64,000 nucleotides of DNA from Massilia pinisoli (GTDB lineage Bacteria; Pseudomonadota; Gammaproteobacteria; Burkholderiales; Burkholderiaceae_D), in assembly GCF_024753285.1 (NCBI RefSeq), contig NZ_JANUGW010000010.1, forward strand, positions 145,050 through 209,049, given 5' to 3'. The position numbers were made by a program, and so were the translations under genes. The notes beneath the pieces were generated by a model that saw nothing but the letters and a program-made list of their open reading frames with translations, made no database searches and was not told the origin of the DNA. The first letter of the stretch is position 1, and each line of letters opens with the position of its first letter. Positions 8,341 to 17,851 of this stretch are shown piece by piece.

Positions 8341-11300
8341 TTAGAACGTGTAGGTCATCTGCATGCGATAGCTGCGGCCCGGATCGAACCAGGAGCTGCC
8401 CATGTTGCCGGGCGCCTGCTGGGTCGTCTGACGCGTCACGGTACGCGTCAGGTTCGAGGCGTTGAGGCTGCCCGAGAAGTGGTCGCTGAAGCGGAAAGTG
8501 ACACCCGCATCCCACTGGCCCACGGCTTCCTGCCAGATCGGCGGCGCAAAGCCCACGTCAGCCGGCTCGACCTTGACGTCCGGCTTTGCCGGATCCGGGG
8601 CGTACAAGCGTGCCGGATCGGAGCTGGTGCCGTTGGTGCTGTTGCCGGCATAGATACCCGTCGCCAGCAGCGTGCGGTCACGCCAGCTGTAAGCCAGGCG
8701 CATCGACACCGGACCCTGGTCGTACATGAACGCCAGGTTGAATGCGCGCTTCGACATGTACGGCACCGGCAGATCCTTGTACGGCATGCCGTTGGTGTCG
8801 CAACCGAACAGCAGCAAGGTACCCGTCAGTTTGCCGGACGGGCAGTAATCGCCTTTGAACGGGTGATACAGTTTCTGCTTGCCGTCGATGTAGGTGAAGT
8901 TCGACGACACGCCGAATCCCTTCACCCAGGCAGGCAGGTCGGTCAGGCCAGGCAGGTGATCGAGGTACGTCATCCCGGCGAGTTCGACGCCTTTGACGTT
9001 GGCCTCGGCCACGTTGGCCGGTCCGGTGATGTCGAACTCCATCGGATTGCCGGCAAGATCCTTATACGTCCGCGTATAAGTTTCTTTCATGATGATGTCC
9101 TTGACCTTCTTGTAGAACACCGCGCCGGTCAGCGATTGACCAGGGTTCGGATACCATTCCAGCGACACGTCGAAGTTGTTCGACTTGAGCGGCTTCAGCT
9201 TCACGTTGCCGTCGTTTTCGCCGGTGTAGGTGATCGTCTTGATCTGCTTCGGATCGTTGGGGTCGTTCACCACGTTCTGATGCAGGTTGATGTACTCCTG
9301 CATCTGATCGAAGCCAGGACGGGAAATGCCGCGGGACACCGCAAAGCGCGCCTGCAGCTTGTCCGTCAGGCTCATCTTGAGGTTCAGGCTGGGGATCACG
9401 TCGATATGGCTGGCCTTCAGATCGAGCGGGTCGTTGACCTCGCCAAAGCGCGGAATGGCCGGATTGGTGGTCACGCTATAACTTGGCTTGAATACCGTGT
9501 AGCCATGGGCCGTCGTGCTGGTCCGGACCACGCGTACGCCCACGTTGCCGTCCACCGGATACTTCCAGTCGTCGAAGCCGAAGCGTAAGGTGCCGTGCAG
9601 GGCCTGGGTTCCTTCGCTGTGCCGGCTGACGTGCTGCGGGTCGTTGTCGTAGTGATCCGGCGTCCAGTCATTGCCGATCGTCGAGCAATCGTTGCTCGTG
9701 CCCTTGATCGCATTGGCATCGATGCAGTTATATTTCAGCGCGGTCAACAGATTCCGGTATGCGTTCGGCTTGTCGTGGACCAGCGCGTCAGTGGGCGCGA
9801 TGAACGTCGGCGGCGCCACCATCCTGCCGTTGAAGAAGTCGGGGAACGCGTAGGGTTCGACGGTGCCCAGGGCCGCGTACCGCGGATCGCTCATATAGCC
9901 GTAGTTACTGCGCTGCCAGCCCAGATCGGAGACCTGCGGCAACTGCCCCGCCACTTTGGTGGGCTGCACGCCCCACCCTTCGGAGTAGGATTTCCAACCC
10001 GTGCCGGCATTCTTGTCTTTACGCGTAGAACGTTCCGTGATGCGTACGCCAAAACGGAAATCGCGCAGCACCGGATGATCGAACGTGTATTTGCCGTCCA
10101 GTTTCCATGCGTACAGATCTGCCTTGGCCTTGTTGATATCAGGCTGAGAAATATTCCAGAAGTAGTTGCGCGGATCGGCCAGGAAAGCACGGGCCTTGTC
10201 GTCGAACGTGAACGACGGCCGCGAGCCGGTCTCGTCCACAGTCATGCTCGGCACGAAGGTGCCGAGGTTGATCATGCCGTAATCGCCGGAGTTGGTGGAA
10301 TGAACCCATTGCAGATCGTTCTGGAACGTCCAGCTCTCGCTGACGCGCCACTTGAAGTTCCAGGCCAGCTCGCGCGTGCGGCCATGGATTTCGCTGTAGT
10401 TCCGCGTGATGTTCGTGCCGATGCCGCCGTCCACGAACTCGTTCGCGCCCTGGCCGCCGATCGGGTGGCTCATCGTGCCCGATTGGAAAACGCCGTTGCT
10501 GTCGAACTTGGCGTTGTTAAGCTGGAGCGTGTAGGGGCTTTCGGAATCGCCGTAATTGGAGCCGGCGGTGATGCCGATCTGGGCTTGCGAGTTGATTTGA
10601 TGGAACGAGGAATCGAAGTACGTCAGCGACGATTCCATGGTGCTGTTTTTCCACTGCAACGCACCGTAGATGCCCGTACGCTTGTCGTCACCCGTGGTCG
10701 TGCCGTAGTTGACGCCCGCTGGGATCCACGCCGTCTTGCCAGCGATGAGATCGCTCCGTGGGTAATAGACGGTTTGGCCGATCTGGTCGAAGCGGTTCTT
10801 GTTTCTGTTGACAGACAAATCGATCAACGCGCCGAATTCGCCCATGGACGTTTTCCAGCGATTGGAATACAAGCCGGAGAAGCCCGGCGATTTGGTCTTG
10901 CCCAGTTCGGCATAATTGCCCGTGGCGGTCAGTGCGCCATACTGGCCCTTGGAATCGAACGGCAGGCGCGTGCGCAGGTCGACCTGGCCGCTGATACCGC
11001 CTTCGACCAGCTCGGCCGACGGGTTCTTGTACACGTCGACGCCCGCCATCAGCTCCGGCGGCACGTCGCCCCAGCTCAGTTCACGGCCAGGCCAGCCGGC
11101 CGAGAAGCTTTCACGTCCGTTCAGCGTGGAGGAACCCCAGGACAGGCCGCGCACCTGGATGCCCGAGCCTTCGACGTTGAATTCCAGGCCGGTCGCGGCC
11201 AGGCTTGCGCCCTGGCGCGAGCGGTTACGGTCCATCGTAACGCCCACGACACGTTGCAGCACTTCGGTGATCGACTTGTCCGGCAGCTTGCCGGCTTCGT

Positions 11301-11541
11301 CCGCCACGACCGAGTCAACGATCAGGTCGGAATTTCGCTTGATGGCAGCCGCCGTCTCCAATTGCCGGCGCTGGCCGGTCACCACGACGGTGGTCGTGCC
11401 GTCCTTCGCGACCTGGTCCGACGTCGTCGTATCCGTCTGCGCATGTGCATTGCCGCACAACAGCGCGAACTGCGCCGCCGCCAACGCCAGCGCGTTCATT
11501 TTGATCGTTTTCCTCACGATCTTCGTCTCTACTCTTGTCAT
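8341..11541 (-). CDS. TonB-dependent outer-membrane receptor (large, carbohydrate-type)
   Basis: 1066 residues. A signal peptide (ALALAAAQFALLCGNAHAQ) is followed by a plug: VVVTGQRRQLETA, the KLPDKSITEVLQRVVGV segment and GIQVRGL. A long beta-barrel ends in RSYRMQMTYTF with the terminal aromatic residue expected for outer-membrane insertion. The plug signature and the length of about 1000 residues fit the large TonB-dependent receptor group common in Xanthomonas, Caulobacter and Massilia, often linked to glycan uptake. No hydrolase is adjacent, so the substrate is open. Start at the ATG with GAGGA upstream. It lies downstream of the repeat lipoprotein, probably in the same transcript. Confidence 0.95.
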   Translation of the reverse strand: MTRVETKIVRKTIKMNALALAAAQFALLCGNAHAQTDTTTSDQVAKDGTTTVVVTGQRRQLETAAAIKRNSDLIVDSVVADEAGKLPDKSITEVLQRVVGVTMDRNRSRQGASLAATGLEFNVEGSGIQVRGLSWGSSTLNGRESFSAGWPGRELSWGDVPPELMAGVDVYKNPSAELVEGGISGQVDLRTRLPFDSKGQYGALTATGNYAELGKTKSPGFSGLYSNRWKTSMGEFGALIDLSVNRNKNRFDQIGQTVYYPRSDLIAGKTAWIPAGVNYGTTTGDDKRTGIYGALQWKNSTMESSLTYFDSSFHQINSQAQIGITAGSNYGDSESPYTLQLNNAKFDSNGVFQSGTMSHPIGGQGANEFVDGGIGTNITRNYSEIHGRTRELAWNFKWRVSESWTFQNDLQWVHSTNSGDYGMINLGTFVPSMTVDETGSRPSFTFDDKARAFLADPRNYFWNISQPDINKAKADLYAWKLDGKYTFDHPVLRDFRFGVRITERSTRKDKNAGTGWKSYSEGWGVQPTKVAGQLPQVSDLGWQRSNYGYMSDPRYAALGTVEPYAFPDFFNGRMVAPPTFIAPTDALVHDKPNAYRNLLTALKYNCIDANAIKGTSNDCSTIGNDWTPDHYDNDPQHVSRHSEGTQALHGTLRFGFDDWKYPVDGNVGVRVVRTSTTAHGYTVFKPSYSVTTNPAIPRFGEVNDPLDLKASHIDVIPSLNLKMSLTDKLQARFAVSRGISRPGFDQMQEYINLHQNVVNDPNDPKQIKTITYTGENDGNVKLKPLKSNNFDVSLEWYPNPGQSLTGAVFYKKVKDIIMKETYTRTYKDLAGNPMEFDITGPANVAEANVKGVELAGMTYLDHLPGLTDLPAWVKGFGVSSNFTYIDGKQKLYHPFKGDYCPSGKLTGTLLLFGCDTNGMPYKDLPVPYMSKRAFNLAFMYDQGPVSMRLAYSWRDRTLLATGIYAGNSTNGTSSDPARLYAPDPAKPDVKVEPADVGFAPPIWQEAVGQWDAGVTFRFSDHFSGSLNASNLTRTVTRQTTQQAPGNMGSSWFDPGRSYRMQMTYTF

Positions 11542-11570
11542 TATCGATGTCCTCTTGTGTATGCCTTGGT

Positions 11571-11593
11571 TGCCACCGCGCCGGGCGGTGGCA
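11571..11593 (-). other. Hairpin between lipoprotein and receptor genes
   Basis: A 9-bp inverted repeat (TGCCACCGC / GCGGTGGCA) with a 5-base loop lies in the 60-base spacer between the lipoprotein stop and the receptor start. No T-tract follows on the minus strand, so it is more likely an mRNA-stability or attenuation element than a terminator. Confidence 0.45.
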
Positions 11594-11601
11594 TTACGTC
11601 G

Positions 11602-12930
11602 TCATTGGAAGGTGATGGGGCCGGTGAGCGTGCCTTGGGTCGTGTAGGTCGCGGTCGTCCCCGCATCCGGCACGGTGGAGTTCACGGTGGATGCGCCGAA
11701 ATGGATCTTGGAGATCGGGTAGTCCTGCAACTCGTTCCACATGTCAAGTCCCGTCAAACCGCACGATTCGCTGATCGTGAAGTCGTTCTTCAGATTGAGG
11801 CTGTAAGCCGTGGACGCCGCGGCGGTCGGCGTGAACGGTGCCTGCAACGTCACGTTGCAGTCCTTGAATTTAGGATTGCCCTTATCATCAACGCCGTCCG
11901 GCAGCGTCACGTGGTGGCCGAGGATCAGTTGGGCGAACATCTTGTGGTCGCTCGTGGCGAACCACCCCGGGTTTTGCGCCAGATTGAACTTCATCGCTGC
12001 CTGGGCGTCGATACGGACGCCTGCCGGCGTGTCGGCACCCACGGCCAACGCGCTCAGTCCGCCAGCCAATATGTCCAGGTTCCAATAACCACCGAACGAG
12101 CCGCCGGTGTTCGGTTGTTTCCGAGTCAGGATGAAACCGAACGTCAGGCTGCTGCCGTCGGCGGCAGCCGTCGCCGCACAATGGCCCGTTGAGCCCGTCC
12201 CACCATCCGAGCCTTCGCACCACCAGCCGGCGTCGGCGGAACCTGCGCTGTTGGCGATGACGGCGCCGCCTTCGGTGGTAGTCGACGCGTCTTTGTAGCC
12301 GCTCAGGAACGTCAGTGCGGGCGACGTTGCATTGCCGATCGGAATGTTCTTGACGACCGTGGTTGTCGCGTAAATGTCGTCGCCTGCCTGCGTGGCAGTA
12401 ACGGCGCAAATGCCGTCGGCAACCTTGGTCATCGTGGTGCCGCTCACCGTGCACACGGTCGGCGTCGTCGTGCTGAACGTCATCGGATGATTCGGGATGT
12501 TCGAGCTTGCGGCCAGCGTAACCGGCGTCGAATCCAGCGGCTGCGCGCCCGGATTGCGGAAGATGATCATTTGCGGCTGTTTCGGAATGACGAACAGTTG
12601 TCGTTGCGAAGCCGGGGCATAGCCATTGCCGCCCGCCTGGTTGGCTCTGACCGAGCACTCGCCCGCTTTCAGGAACGACACGACATCGCCGCTGACGGAG
12701 CAGATATCCGGCGTGTCCGACGAGTAAGTGATGGGAAGGTTGGACGACGCTACCGCCGACATCTTCTTGGTCGCAACGGCGGGCGGCACGGCCACCGGCT
12801 GTCCGCCCGGGAAGTCGAACGCAATCGTCTGTGTGACTCCGCCGTCGCTCGAACCGCCGCCGCCGCCGCCACCGCAACCGCTCAGCAGCGCGATGCAGCC
12901 AAGCGCAATCGCCGAAACTTGGAATTTCAT
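11602..12930 (-). CDS. Lipoprotein with tandem Ig-like repeats
   Basis: 442 residues. The signal peptide ends in a lipobox (CIALLSGC) followed by a poly-glycine linker. Two similar repeats of about 90 residues follow; each contains a phrase such as FSTTTPTVCTVSGTTMTKV or YSSDTPDICSVSGDVVSFL and a later DGICAVTATQAGDDIY-like segment, resembling bacterial Ig-like modules. The C-terminal half is unrecognised. The start at 12930 was chosen for its GAGGAGA ribosome binding site; an ATG 15 bases upstream is a weaker alternative. It probably lies at the cell surface and works with the downstream TonB-dependent receptor. Confidence 0.75.
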   Translation of the reverse strand: MKFQVSAIALGCIALLSGCGGGGGGGSSDGGVTQTIAFDFPGGQPVAVPPAVATKKMSAVASSNLPITYSSDTPDICSVSGDVVSFLKAGECSVRANQAGGNGYAPASQRQLFVIPKQPQMIIFRNPGAQPLDSTPVTLAASSNIPNHPMTFSTTTPTVCTVSGTTMTKVADGICAVTATQAGDDIYATTTVVKNIPIGNATSPALTFLSGYKDASTTTEGGAVIANSAGSADAGWWCEGSDGGTGSTGHCAATAAADGSSLTFGFILTRKQPNTGGSFGGYWNLDILAGGLSALAVGADTPAGVRIDAQAAMKFNLAQNPGWFATSDHKMFAQLILGHHVTLPDGVDDKGNPKFKDCNVTLQAPFTPTAAASTAYSLNLKNDFTISESCGLTGLDMWNELQDYPISKIHFGASTVNSTVPDAGTTATYTTQGTLTGPITFQ

Positions 12931-13467
12931 CGCTTGTCTCCTCATGGTAGTGTTCCTTTCTGTTGTATTAACTCGTTGCTCATTGCGCCTGCGCCGTGCC
13001 GGAACACGTTGCAATGTCCGCCGCGCCATGCGGGAACGTTTGCGTCAGAGCGGTTCAAACGGGGTGGTTATCGACTGGTTGCGGAACGGCTGATACCCGT
13101 GTGCAATCCTGGCGTCCAGGCAGCACGGAAACCCCAGCCGTGTTCCTTATCAAACTCTACGCGTTATGGTTTTTTATATATAACGGACATTCGGACGCTT
13201 TATGATGACACTTGGGCGATCGCGAGGGCAATTACAATAATTTTTAATAGCGGAAATGAAATTTACCAGCCGAGTCCAACTTCTTGTTACCGCTCAATGT
13301 ACATCGACAATAGTGCCTCTGGTAAATACGTGTTTCCCCGCATACCGCATGTTGCGGAGCCGCAACGGGCGCTGGGCCCGACGGTTGGCAGCTTGGTGTG
13401 GCAAATTTGCGCATCGTTCCGAATTCTGTTGTAAGTACGGACCGAAACCTGCAAGAATCGATTTGCC
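12931..13467. other. Intergenic region, divergent promoters
   Basis: About 540 bases without a supported gene, between the repeat lipoprotein (minus) and the PAS histidine kinase (plus). The part from about 13140 to 13300 is visibly more AT-rich than the surroundings and is the likely location of promoters for both sides. No operator could be recognised. Confidence 0.5.
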
Positions 13468-15162
13468 ATGACGAAATTAAAGTTCTCCGAAGGTAAATCC
13501 GACGGGCCGGCGCTCGATGCGCTTGCCCAGGGATTACGCCGCCTTGCCGCCGGCGCCAGCGTCGACGCCGTGCAACATGACACCGTGGCCGTCGCGGTCT
13601 CGCTGTGCAGTGCCGGTCGCGGTGATTGGGTCGCCGCCGACACCAGTGTTGCTTCGACGGCGCTCGGGGAGATCGTCGCGCACGTGCGGCGCACGGGCGA
13701 GGCCGTCTGCGCCGGCGGCGTGGCTTGTTTCGCCGTCGGCAAGGCCGCCGTCGTGGTGCTGGAGCAGGTGCCGGACGGCGTGCCTTCCGCGCTGCTCGAC
13801 GTCCTCGCCACGTCGGCATCGACCGCGCTGGCGAACGCCCAGCTGCGCGCCGACCTGCGGCAGGCACGCGACAAGCACGACACGTCGGCCGCGGAATGGG
13901 CGTTCGAACAGAACGTGCTGCGCACGCTCGTCGATCACATCCCCTTCCGCGTCTACGCCAAGGACCGCGGCAGCCGATTCCTGTTCGGTAACAACCGGAT
14001 GGCCCGCCTGGCCGGGGTCGACACGCCTGCGCAATTGATCGGCAAGACCGACTACGCATTCTTCCCGCCCGAGCTGGCGGCCAAGTATTTTGCCGACGAA
14101 AAGCAGGTGATGGATTCCGGCGAGTCGCTGCTCGACTATGAGGAACTGGTGGAAGACCAGGACACGGGCGAGCTGGGCTGGACCGTGACGACGAAGGTCC
14201 TGCTGCGCGACGTGGACGGCGCCGTGAACGGCATCGTCGGCATCGGCTACGACGTCACCCAGCGCAAGCAGATGGAGGCGCGCCTGCTGGAGCGTACCCA
14301 GGCGCTGGAAGTCGCCAACGCGAAGCTGGAGGCGGAGAAGGCGCACCAGCAGGTCCTGATCCGCAAGCTGAGCGACATGCAGGGCCAGCTGCTGCAATCG
14401 GAGAAGATGGCGTCGATCGGCCTCTTGGCGGCCGGCGTCGCGCACGAGATCAACAATCCGCTGGCGTTCATCAGCGCCAACTTCGGCGCGCTGGAACGGG
14501 ACGCCCGGGACATCCTGCGCCTGGTGAGCGCGTTCGAAGGCGTCGAGACGCTGCTGCCGGGCGACGCGCGCGCCCCGGTCGCGTTCATGAAGCAGGACAT
14601 CGGGCTGGACGATATCCGCCAGGACCTCGACGCGCTGTTCAGCGAATCGCACGAAGGCCTGCAGCGCGTGAAGCACATCGTGCAGAACCTGCGCGATTTC
14701 TCGCGGGCGGGCGGCACGACGAAGGAGTTGGCCAATCTCGAGCAGGGGCTGGACAGTACGCTGAACGTGGCGTGGAATGAAATCAAGTACAAGGCTGACG
14801 TCGTCAAGGAATACGCCGGCGTGCCCGATCTGCTGTGCCTGCCGTCGCAGATCAACCAGGTCTTCCTGAACCTGCTCATCAACGCGGCCCATGCGATCGA
14901 GGGCCGGGGCAAGATCGTCGCGCGCACGGGCTACGACGAGCACGCGGTCTGGGTCGAGATCGAGGACAACGGCAGCGGCATCGCGCCCGAACACCTCGAC
15001 CACATCTTCGAACCGTTCTTCACCACGAAGCCCGTCGGCAAGGGCACGGGCCTCGGCCTGTCGATCGTGTACGGCATCGTGCAAAGCCACCAGGGCACCA
15101 TCGACGTACGGAGCGTCGTGGGCAGCGGCACTGTGTTCAAGGTCACCTTGCCCCGCAACTGA
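13468..15162 (+). CDS. PAS-domain sensor histidine kinase (orphan)
   Basis: 564 residues, no membrane segment, so a cytoplasmic sensor. Residues about 1-135 may form a degenerate GAF-like module. A PAS domain follows (ITSP-like DHIPFRVYAKDRGSRFLF through GIGYDVTQRKQ), then a coiled coil, then the dimerisation domain with the phospho-acceptor in GVAHEINNPLAFI. A HATPase domain has the N box (NLLINAAHAIE), the G1 box (DNGSGI) and the FEPFFTTKPVGKGTGLGLSI region. No receiver domain or response regulator lies next to it, so the partner is elsewhere. Confidence 0.93.
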   Translation: MTKLKFSEGKSDGPALDALAQGLRRLAAGASVDAVQHDTVAVAVSLCSAGRGDWVAADTSVASTALGEIVAHVRRTGEAVCAGGVACFAVGKAAVVVLEQVPDGVPSALLDVLATSASTALANAQLRADLRQARDKHDTSAAEWAFEQNVLRTLVDHIPFRVYAKDRGSRFLFGNNRMARLAGVDTPAQLIGKTDYAFFPPELAAKYFADEKQVMDSGESLLDYEELVEDQDTGELGWTVTTKVLLRDVDGAVNGIVGIGYDVTQRKQMEARLLERTQALEVANAKLEAEKAHQQVLIRKLSDMQGQLLQSEKMASIGLLAAGVAHEINNPLAFISANFGALERDARDILRLVSAFEGVETLLPGDARAPVAFMKQDIGLDDIRQDLDALFSESHEGLQRVKHIVQNLRDFSRAGGTTKELANLEQGLDSTLNVAWNEIKYKADVVKEYAGVPDLLCLPSQINQVFLNLLINAAHAIEGRGKIVARTGYDEHAVWVEIEDNGSGIAPEHLDHIFEPFFTTKPVGKGTGLGLSIVYGIVQSHQGTIDVRSVVGSGTVFKVTLPRN

Positions 15163-15188
15163 TCGTTGCAAACTGGATACAGAACTCG

Positions 15189-15215
15189 ACGGATCGGGCC
15201 GTAAACCCGGTCCGT
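15189..15215 (+). terminator. Possible terminator hairpin after the histidine kinase
   Basis: A 10-bp stem (ACGGATCGGG / CCCGGTCCGT, one G-U pair on RNA) with a 7-base loop lies 27 bases after the kinase stop. No T-tract follows, so termination is uncertain, but it separates the kinase from the Fur-type box operon. Confidence 0.45.
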
Positions 15216-15238
15216 CCGTTGTCAAGCATATACGCATA

Positions 15239-15257
15239 AATTAGAATGGTTCTCATT
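15239..15257 (+). promoter_or_regulatory. Fur-type box
   Basis: The 19 bases read AATTAGAA-TGG-TTCTCATT. The two halves are inverted repeats with one mismatch (AATGAGAA would be perfect), matching the 8-3-8 form of betaproteobacterial Fur boxes. A second ATTATCATT-like half site lies at 15267-15275. The box ends 23 bases before the start of the di-haem peroxidase-like gene, where a Fur repressor would block transcription. No other gene lies close enough to be the target. Confidence 0.7.
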
Positions 15258-15280
15258 TAGATTTCCATTATCATTTGCGT

Positions 15281-16495
15281 ATGTCCCACCCATCTTCCCG
15301 CCGCGCCGCCTCGTTGCTGAGCCTTTTGATCGCGGTTGCCGTCACGGCGTGCGGCGGCGGCGGCGACGGCGGTCCCGCGCCGGCCACGTCCACGGATGCG
15401 GTGGAGACGTCGTTCAGCCCCAGCGCCGCGCTGGGCGCGAAGATCTACGGCGACGTGTCGCTGTCCGCATCCGGCCGCCAGTCGTGCGCGACGTGCCACA
15501 GCCCCGACAACGCGCACGGCCCGACGAACGATTTCGCCGTCCAGTTGGGCGGCCCGAACGGCGACGTGCCGGGCTTCCGCGCGTCGCCGACCTTGCGCTA
15601 CATGCAGCGCACGCCCGCATTCCACTTCGAGGCGGACGGCACGCCCGTCGGCGGTTTCGACCGCGACGGCCGCGCGCGCACGCTGGAAGAGCAGGCCGAG
15701 CGTCCGTTCCTCGCGCCGCACGAGATGGCGAACGCCACCAAGGCCGACGTCGTCGCGCGCCTGAAGCAGGCCGCGTACGCGGCGCAATTCCGCGCCACGT
15801 TCGGCGACAACATCTTCGACAACGTCGACCAGGCGTTCAACCGCGCCCAGTTCGCGCTGCAGCAATTCGAGAACGAAGACCCGCGCTTCCACCCGTTCGA
15901 TTCGAAATACGATGCGTTCCTGGCCGGGAAGGCCAAGCTGTCGGATGCGGAGTTGCGCGGCCTCGCGCTGTTCAACGATCCGAACAAGGGCAATTGCGCG
16001 GCCTGCCACACGAGCGCGCGCGGCGCCGACGGCAGCGCCCCGCTGTTCACCGACTTCAGCTACGACAACCTTGGCGTGCCGCGCAACGCGCGCATCCCCG
16101 CCACGCTGGATGCGGCCTACTTCGACCTGGGCCTGTGCGGCCCGGACCGTACCGATCTCGCGGCGCGCACGGACCTGTGCGGCGCGTTCAAGGTGCCGAC
16201 CCTGCGCAACGTAGCCACGCGCAAGGTCTTCTTCCACAACGGCGCGTTCACGAACCTGACGGACGTCGTCCGCTTCTACGTGACGCGCGACACGAACCCG
16301 GAGCGCTGGTATCCCCTGAACGCCGACGGGACCGTGGACAAGTTCAACGACCTGCCGCCGGCCATGCGCAAGAACGTGAACACGACGGAAGTCCCGTACA
16401 ACCGCCAGCCGGGCATGGCGCCCGCGCTGGACGAGGCGGAGATCGCCGACCTCGTCCAGTTCCTCGGCACGCTCACCGACGGCTATCGCCCCTGA
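15281..16495 (+). CDS. Di-haem cytochrome c peroxidase/MauG-like lipoprotein
   Basis: 404 residues. The signal peptide ends in a lipobox (AVAVTACGGG), so the protein is a lipoprotein. Two covalent haem c motifs are visible: CATCH near residue 70 and CAACH near residue 240. The family segment KVPTLRNVATR follows, then the second-domain FHNGAFTNLTDVVRFY. These fit the bacterial CCP/MauG superfamily. Start at the ATG at 15281; a TTG two codons upstream is a less likely start. First gene of the Fur-box operon, followed 20 bases later by the porin. Peroxidase against oxidant or redox chemistry on a metal ligand are both possible. Confidence 0.9.
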   Translation: MSHPSSRRAASLLSLLIAVAVTACGGGGDGGPAPATSTDAVETSFSPSAALGAKIYGDVSLSASGRQSCATCHSPDNAHGPTNDFAVQLGGPNGDVPGFRASPTLRYMQRTPAFHFEADGTPVGGFDRDGRARTLEEQAERPFLAPHEMANATKADVVARLKQAAYAAQFRATFGDNIFDNVDQAFNRAQFALQQFENEDPRFHPFDSKYDAFLAGKAKLSDAELRGLALFNDPNKGNCAACHTSARGADGSAPLFTDFSYDNLGVPRNARIPATLDAAYFDLGLCGPDRTDLAARTDLCGAFKVPTLRNVATRKVFFHNGAFTNLTDVVRFYVTRDTNPERWYPLNADGTVDKFNDLPPAMRKNVNTTEVPYNRQPGMAPALDEAEIADLVQFLGTLTDGYRP

Positions 16496-16515
16496 TTCCA
16501 CCTTTAGGACAATCC

Positions 16516-17829
16516 ATGAAACAACGCATCCTCAGCGCGGCCCTGGCCGCCGCATTTTTCTCCGCCCCGGCGGCCGCCCTGGCCCAGGACACCGACCTGG
16601 CGAAACGTGTCGAGCAGCTCGCGGCCGAACTGGAAAAAGTGAAGGCGGAACTCGCGGCGCAGCGCGGGCAAGCGGCCGCCGCGCCGGCCCAGCCCGTGCA
16701 ACCGGCCCAGCCCGTGCAGCCTGCCGTGACGGCACCGGCCGCCGCTGCGACCGCCGCACCGGCCTCGGCCCTCGCGTCCGACACCGTGTTCTCCGGCTAC
16801 GGCGAAGTGAACTACAACCACCCCGTGCGCAATGCGAGCGGCGCGCAGACCGACTTGCGCCGCGCCGTGATCGGCATCCAGCACCGCTTCGACGAGAAGA
16901 CGAAAGTGGTCGCCGAATTCGAGTGGGAACACGCGATCGCGTCGGCGTCGGACAGCGGCGAGTCGGCCATCGAGCAGATGTACGTCGAGCGTGAATTCAA
17001 CAACGGCCTGCGCGGCAAGGCCGGCCTGTTCCTGATGCCGGTGGGCCTGTTGAACCAGAACCACGAGCCGACCGCCTACTACGGCGTCGAGCGCAACTTC
17101 GTCGAGACGGCGATCATCCCGACGACGTGGCGCGAAGCGGGTATCGGCCTGTCCGGCGAATTCGGCGACGGCTTCACGTGGGACACGGGCCTCACGACCG
17201 GTTTCGATCTCACCAAGTGGGACCCGGCATCGAGCGAAGGCCGCGAATCGCCGCTGGGCGCCATCCACCAGGAAGGCCAGCTGGCCAAGTCGCGCAACCT
17301 GGCCGTGCACGGTGCGCTGAACTGGCGCGGCGTGCCGGGCCTGCTCGTGGGCGGTTCCGTGTTCACGGGCGAAGCGGGCCATAAGACACAAGACTTCGCC
17401 GGCAACGACGCGCGCGTGACGATGACCGAACTGCACACCCGCTACACGCCGGGCGCGTGGGACCTGTCCGCGCTGTATGCCTACGGCCGCATCTCGAACA
17501 CGGAAGCGCTGAACGCGACGTTCGTCGGCAACCCGACGCCCGTTCCGAGCAGCTTCGCAGGGTGGTACCTGCAGGCCGCGTATAAACTGTGGCAGAACGC
17601 CGACTATGCTCTGACCCCGTTCGCACGCTTCGAAAGCTTCAACACGGCCCGCACGTACGCGCAGGTGCCGGCGGGCCTCGGTGTGCCGACGACGCCGTAC
17701 GAGCGCGTCGGGACCGTGGGCGCCAACCTGATGATTGGCCAGGGCGTCGTCCTGAAGGCTGATTACCAGAAATTCCGCGAAGACAAGACGCTCGACCGCG
17801 TGAACCTGGGCGTCGGCTTCGCTTATTGA
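16516..17829 (+). CDS. Porin (phosphate-selective porin/OprO-P-like)
   Basis: 437 residues. Signal peptide (AALAAAFFSAPAAALAQ), then a coiled coil (RVEQLAAELEKVKAELAAQ), a Pro/Ala-rich linker, and a beta-barrel beginning VFSGYGEVNYNHP and ending in RVNLGVGFAY with a C-terminal aromatic residue. The coiled-coil plus linker plus barrel layout is typical of OprO/OprP-type and related trimeric porins. It follows the peroxidase-like gene by 20 bases and precedes the FMN-binding gene by 22 bases, so it is part of the Fur-box operon. The solute is unknown. Confidence 0.85.
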   Translation: MKQRILSAALAAAFFSAPAAALAQDTDLAKRVEQLAAELEKVKAELAAQRGQAAAAPAQPVQPAQPVQPAVTAPAAAATAAPASALASDTVFSGYGEVNYNHPVRNASGAQTDLRRAVIGIQHRFDEKTKVVAEFEWEHAIASASDSGESAIEQMYVEREFNNGLRGKAGLFLMPVGLLNQNHEPTAYYGVERNFVETAIIPTTWREAGIGLSGEFGDGFTWDTGLTTGFDLTKWDPASSEGRESPLGAIHQEGQLAKSRNLAVHGALNWRGVPGLLVGGSVFTGEAGHKTQDFAGNDARVTMTELHTRYTPGAWDLSALYAYGRISNTEALNATFVGNPTPVPSSFAGWYLQAAYKLWQNADYALTPFARFESFNTARTYAQVPAGLGVPTTPYERVGTVGANLMIGQGVVLKADYQKFREDKTLDRVNLGVGFAY

Positions 17830-17851
17830 TCGATCGGTATCCGGAGGTGCC

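Noticed and set aside
12945..12945. ATG at 12945 as start of the repeat lipoprotein
   Set aside because: The ATG at 12930 has a better-spaced GAGGAGA ribosome binding site and places the signal peptide correctly.
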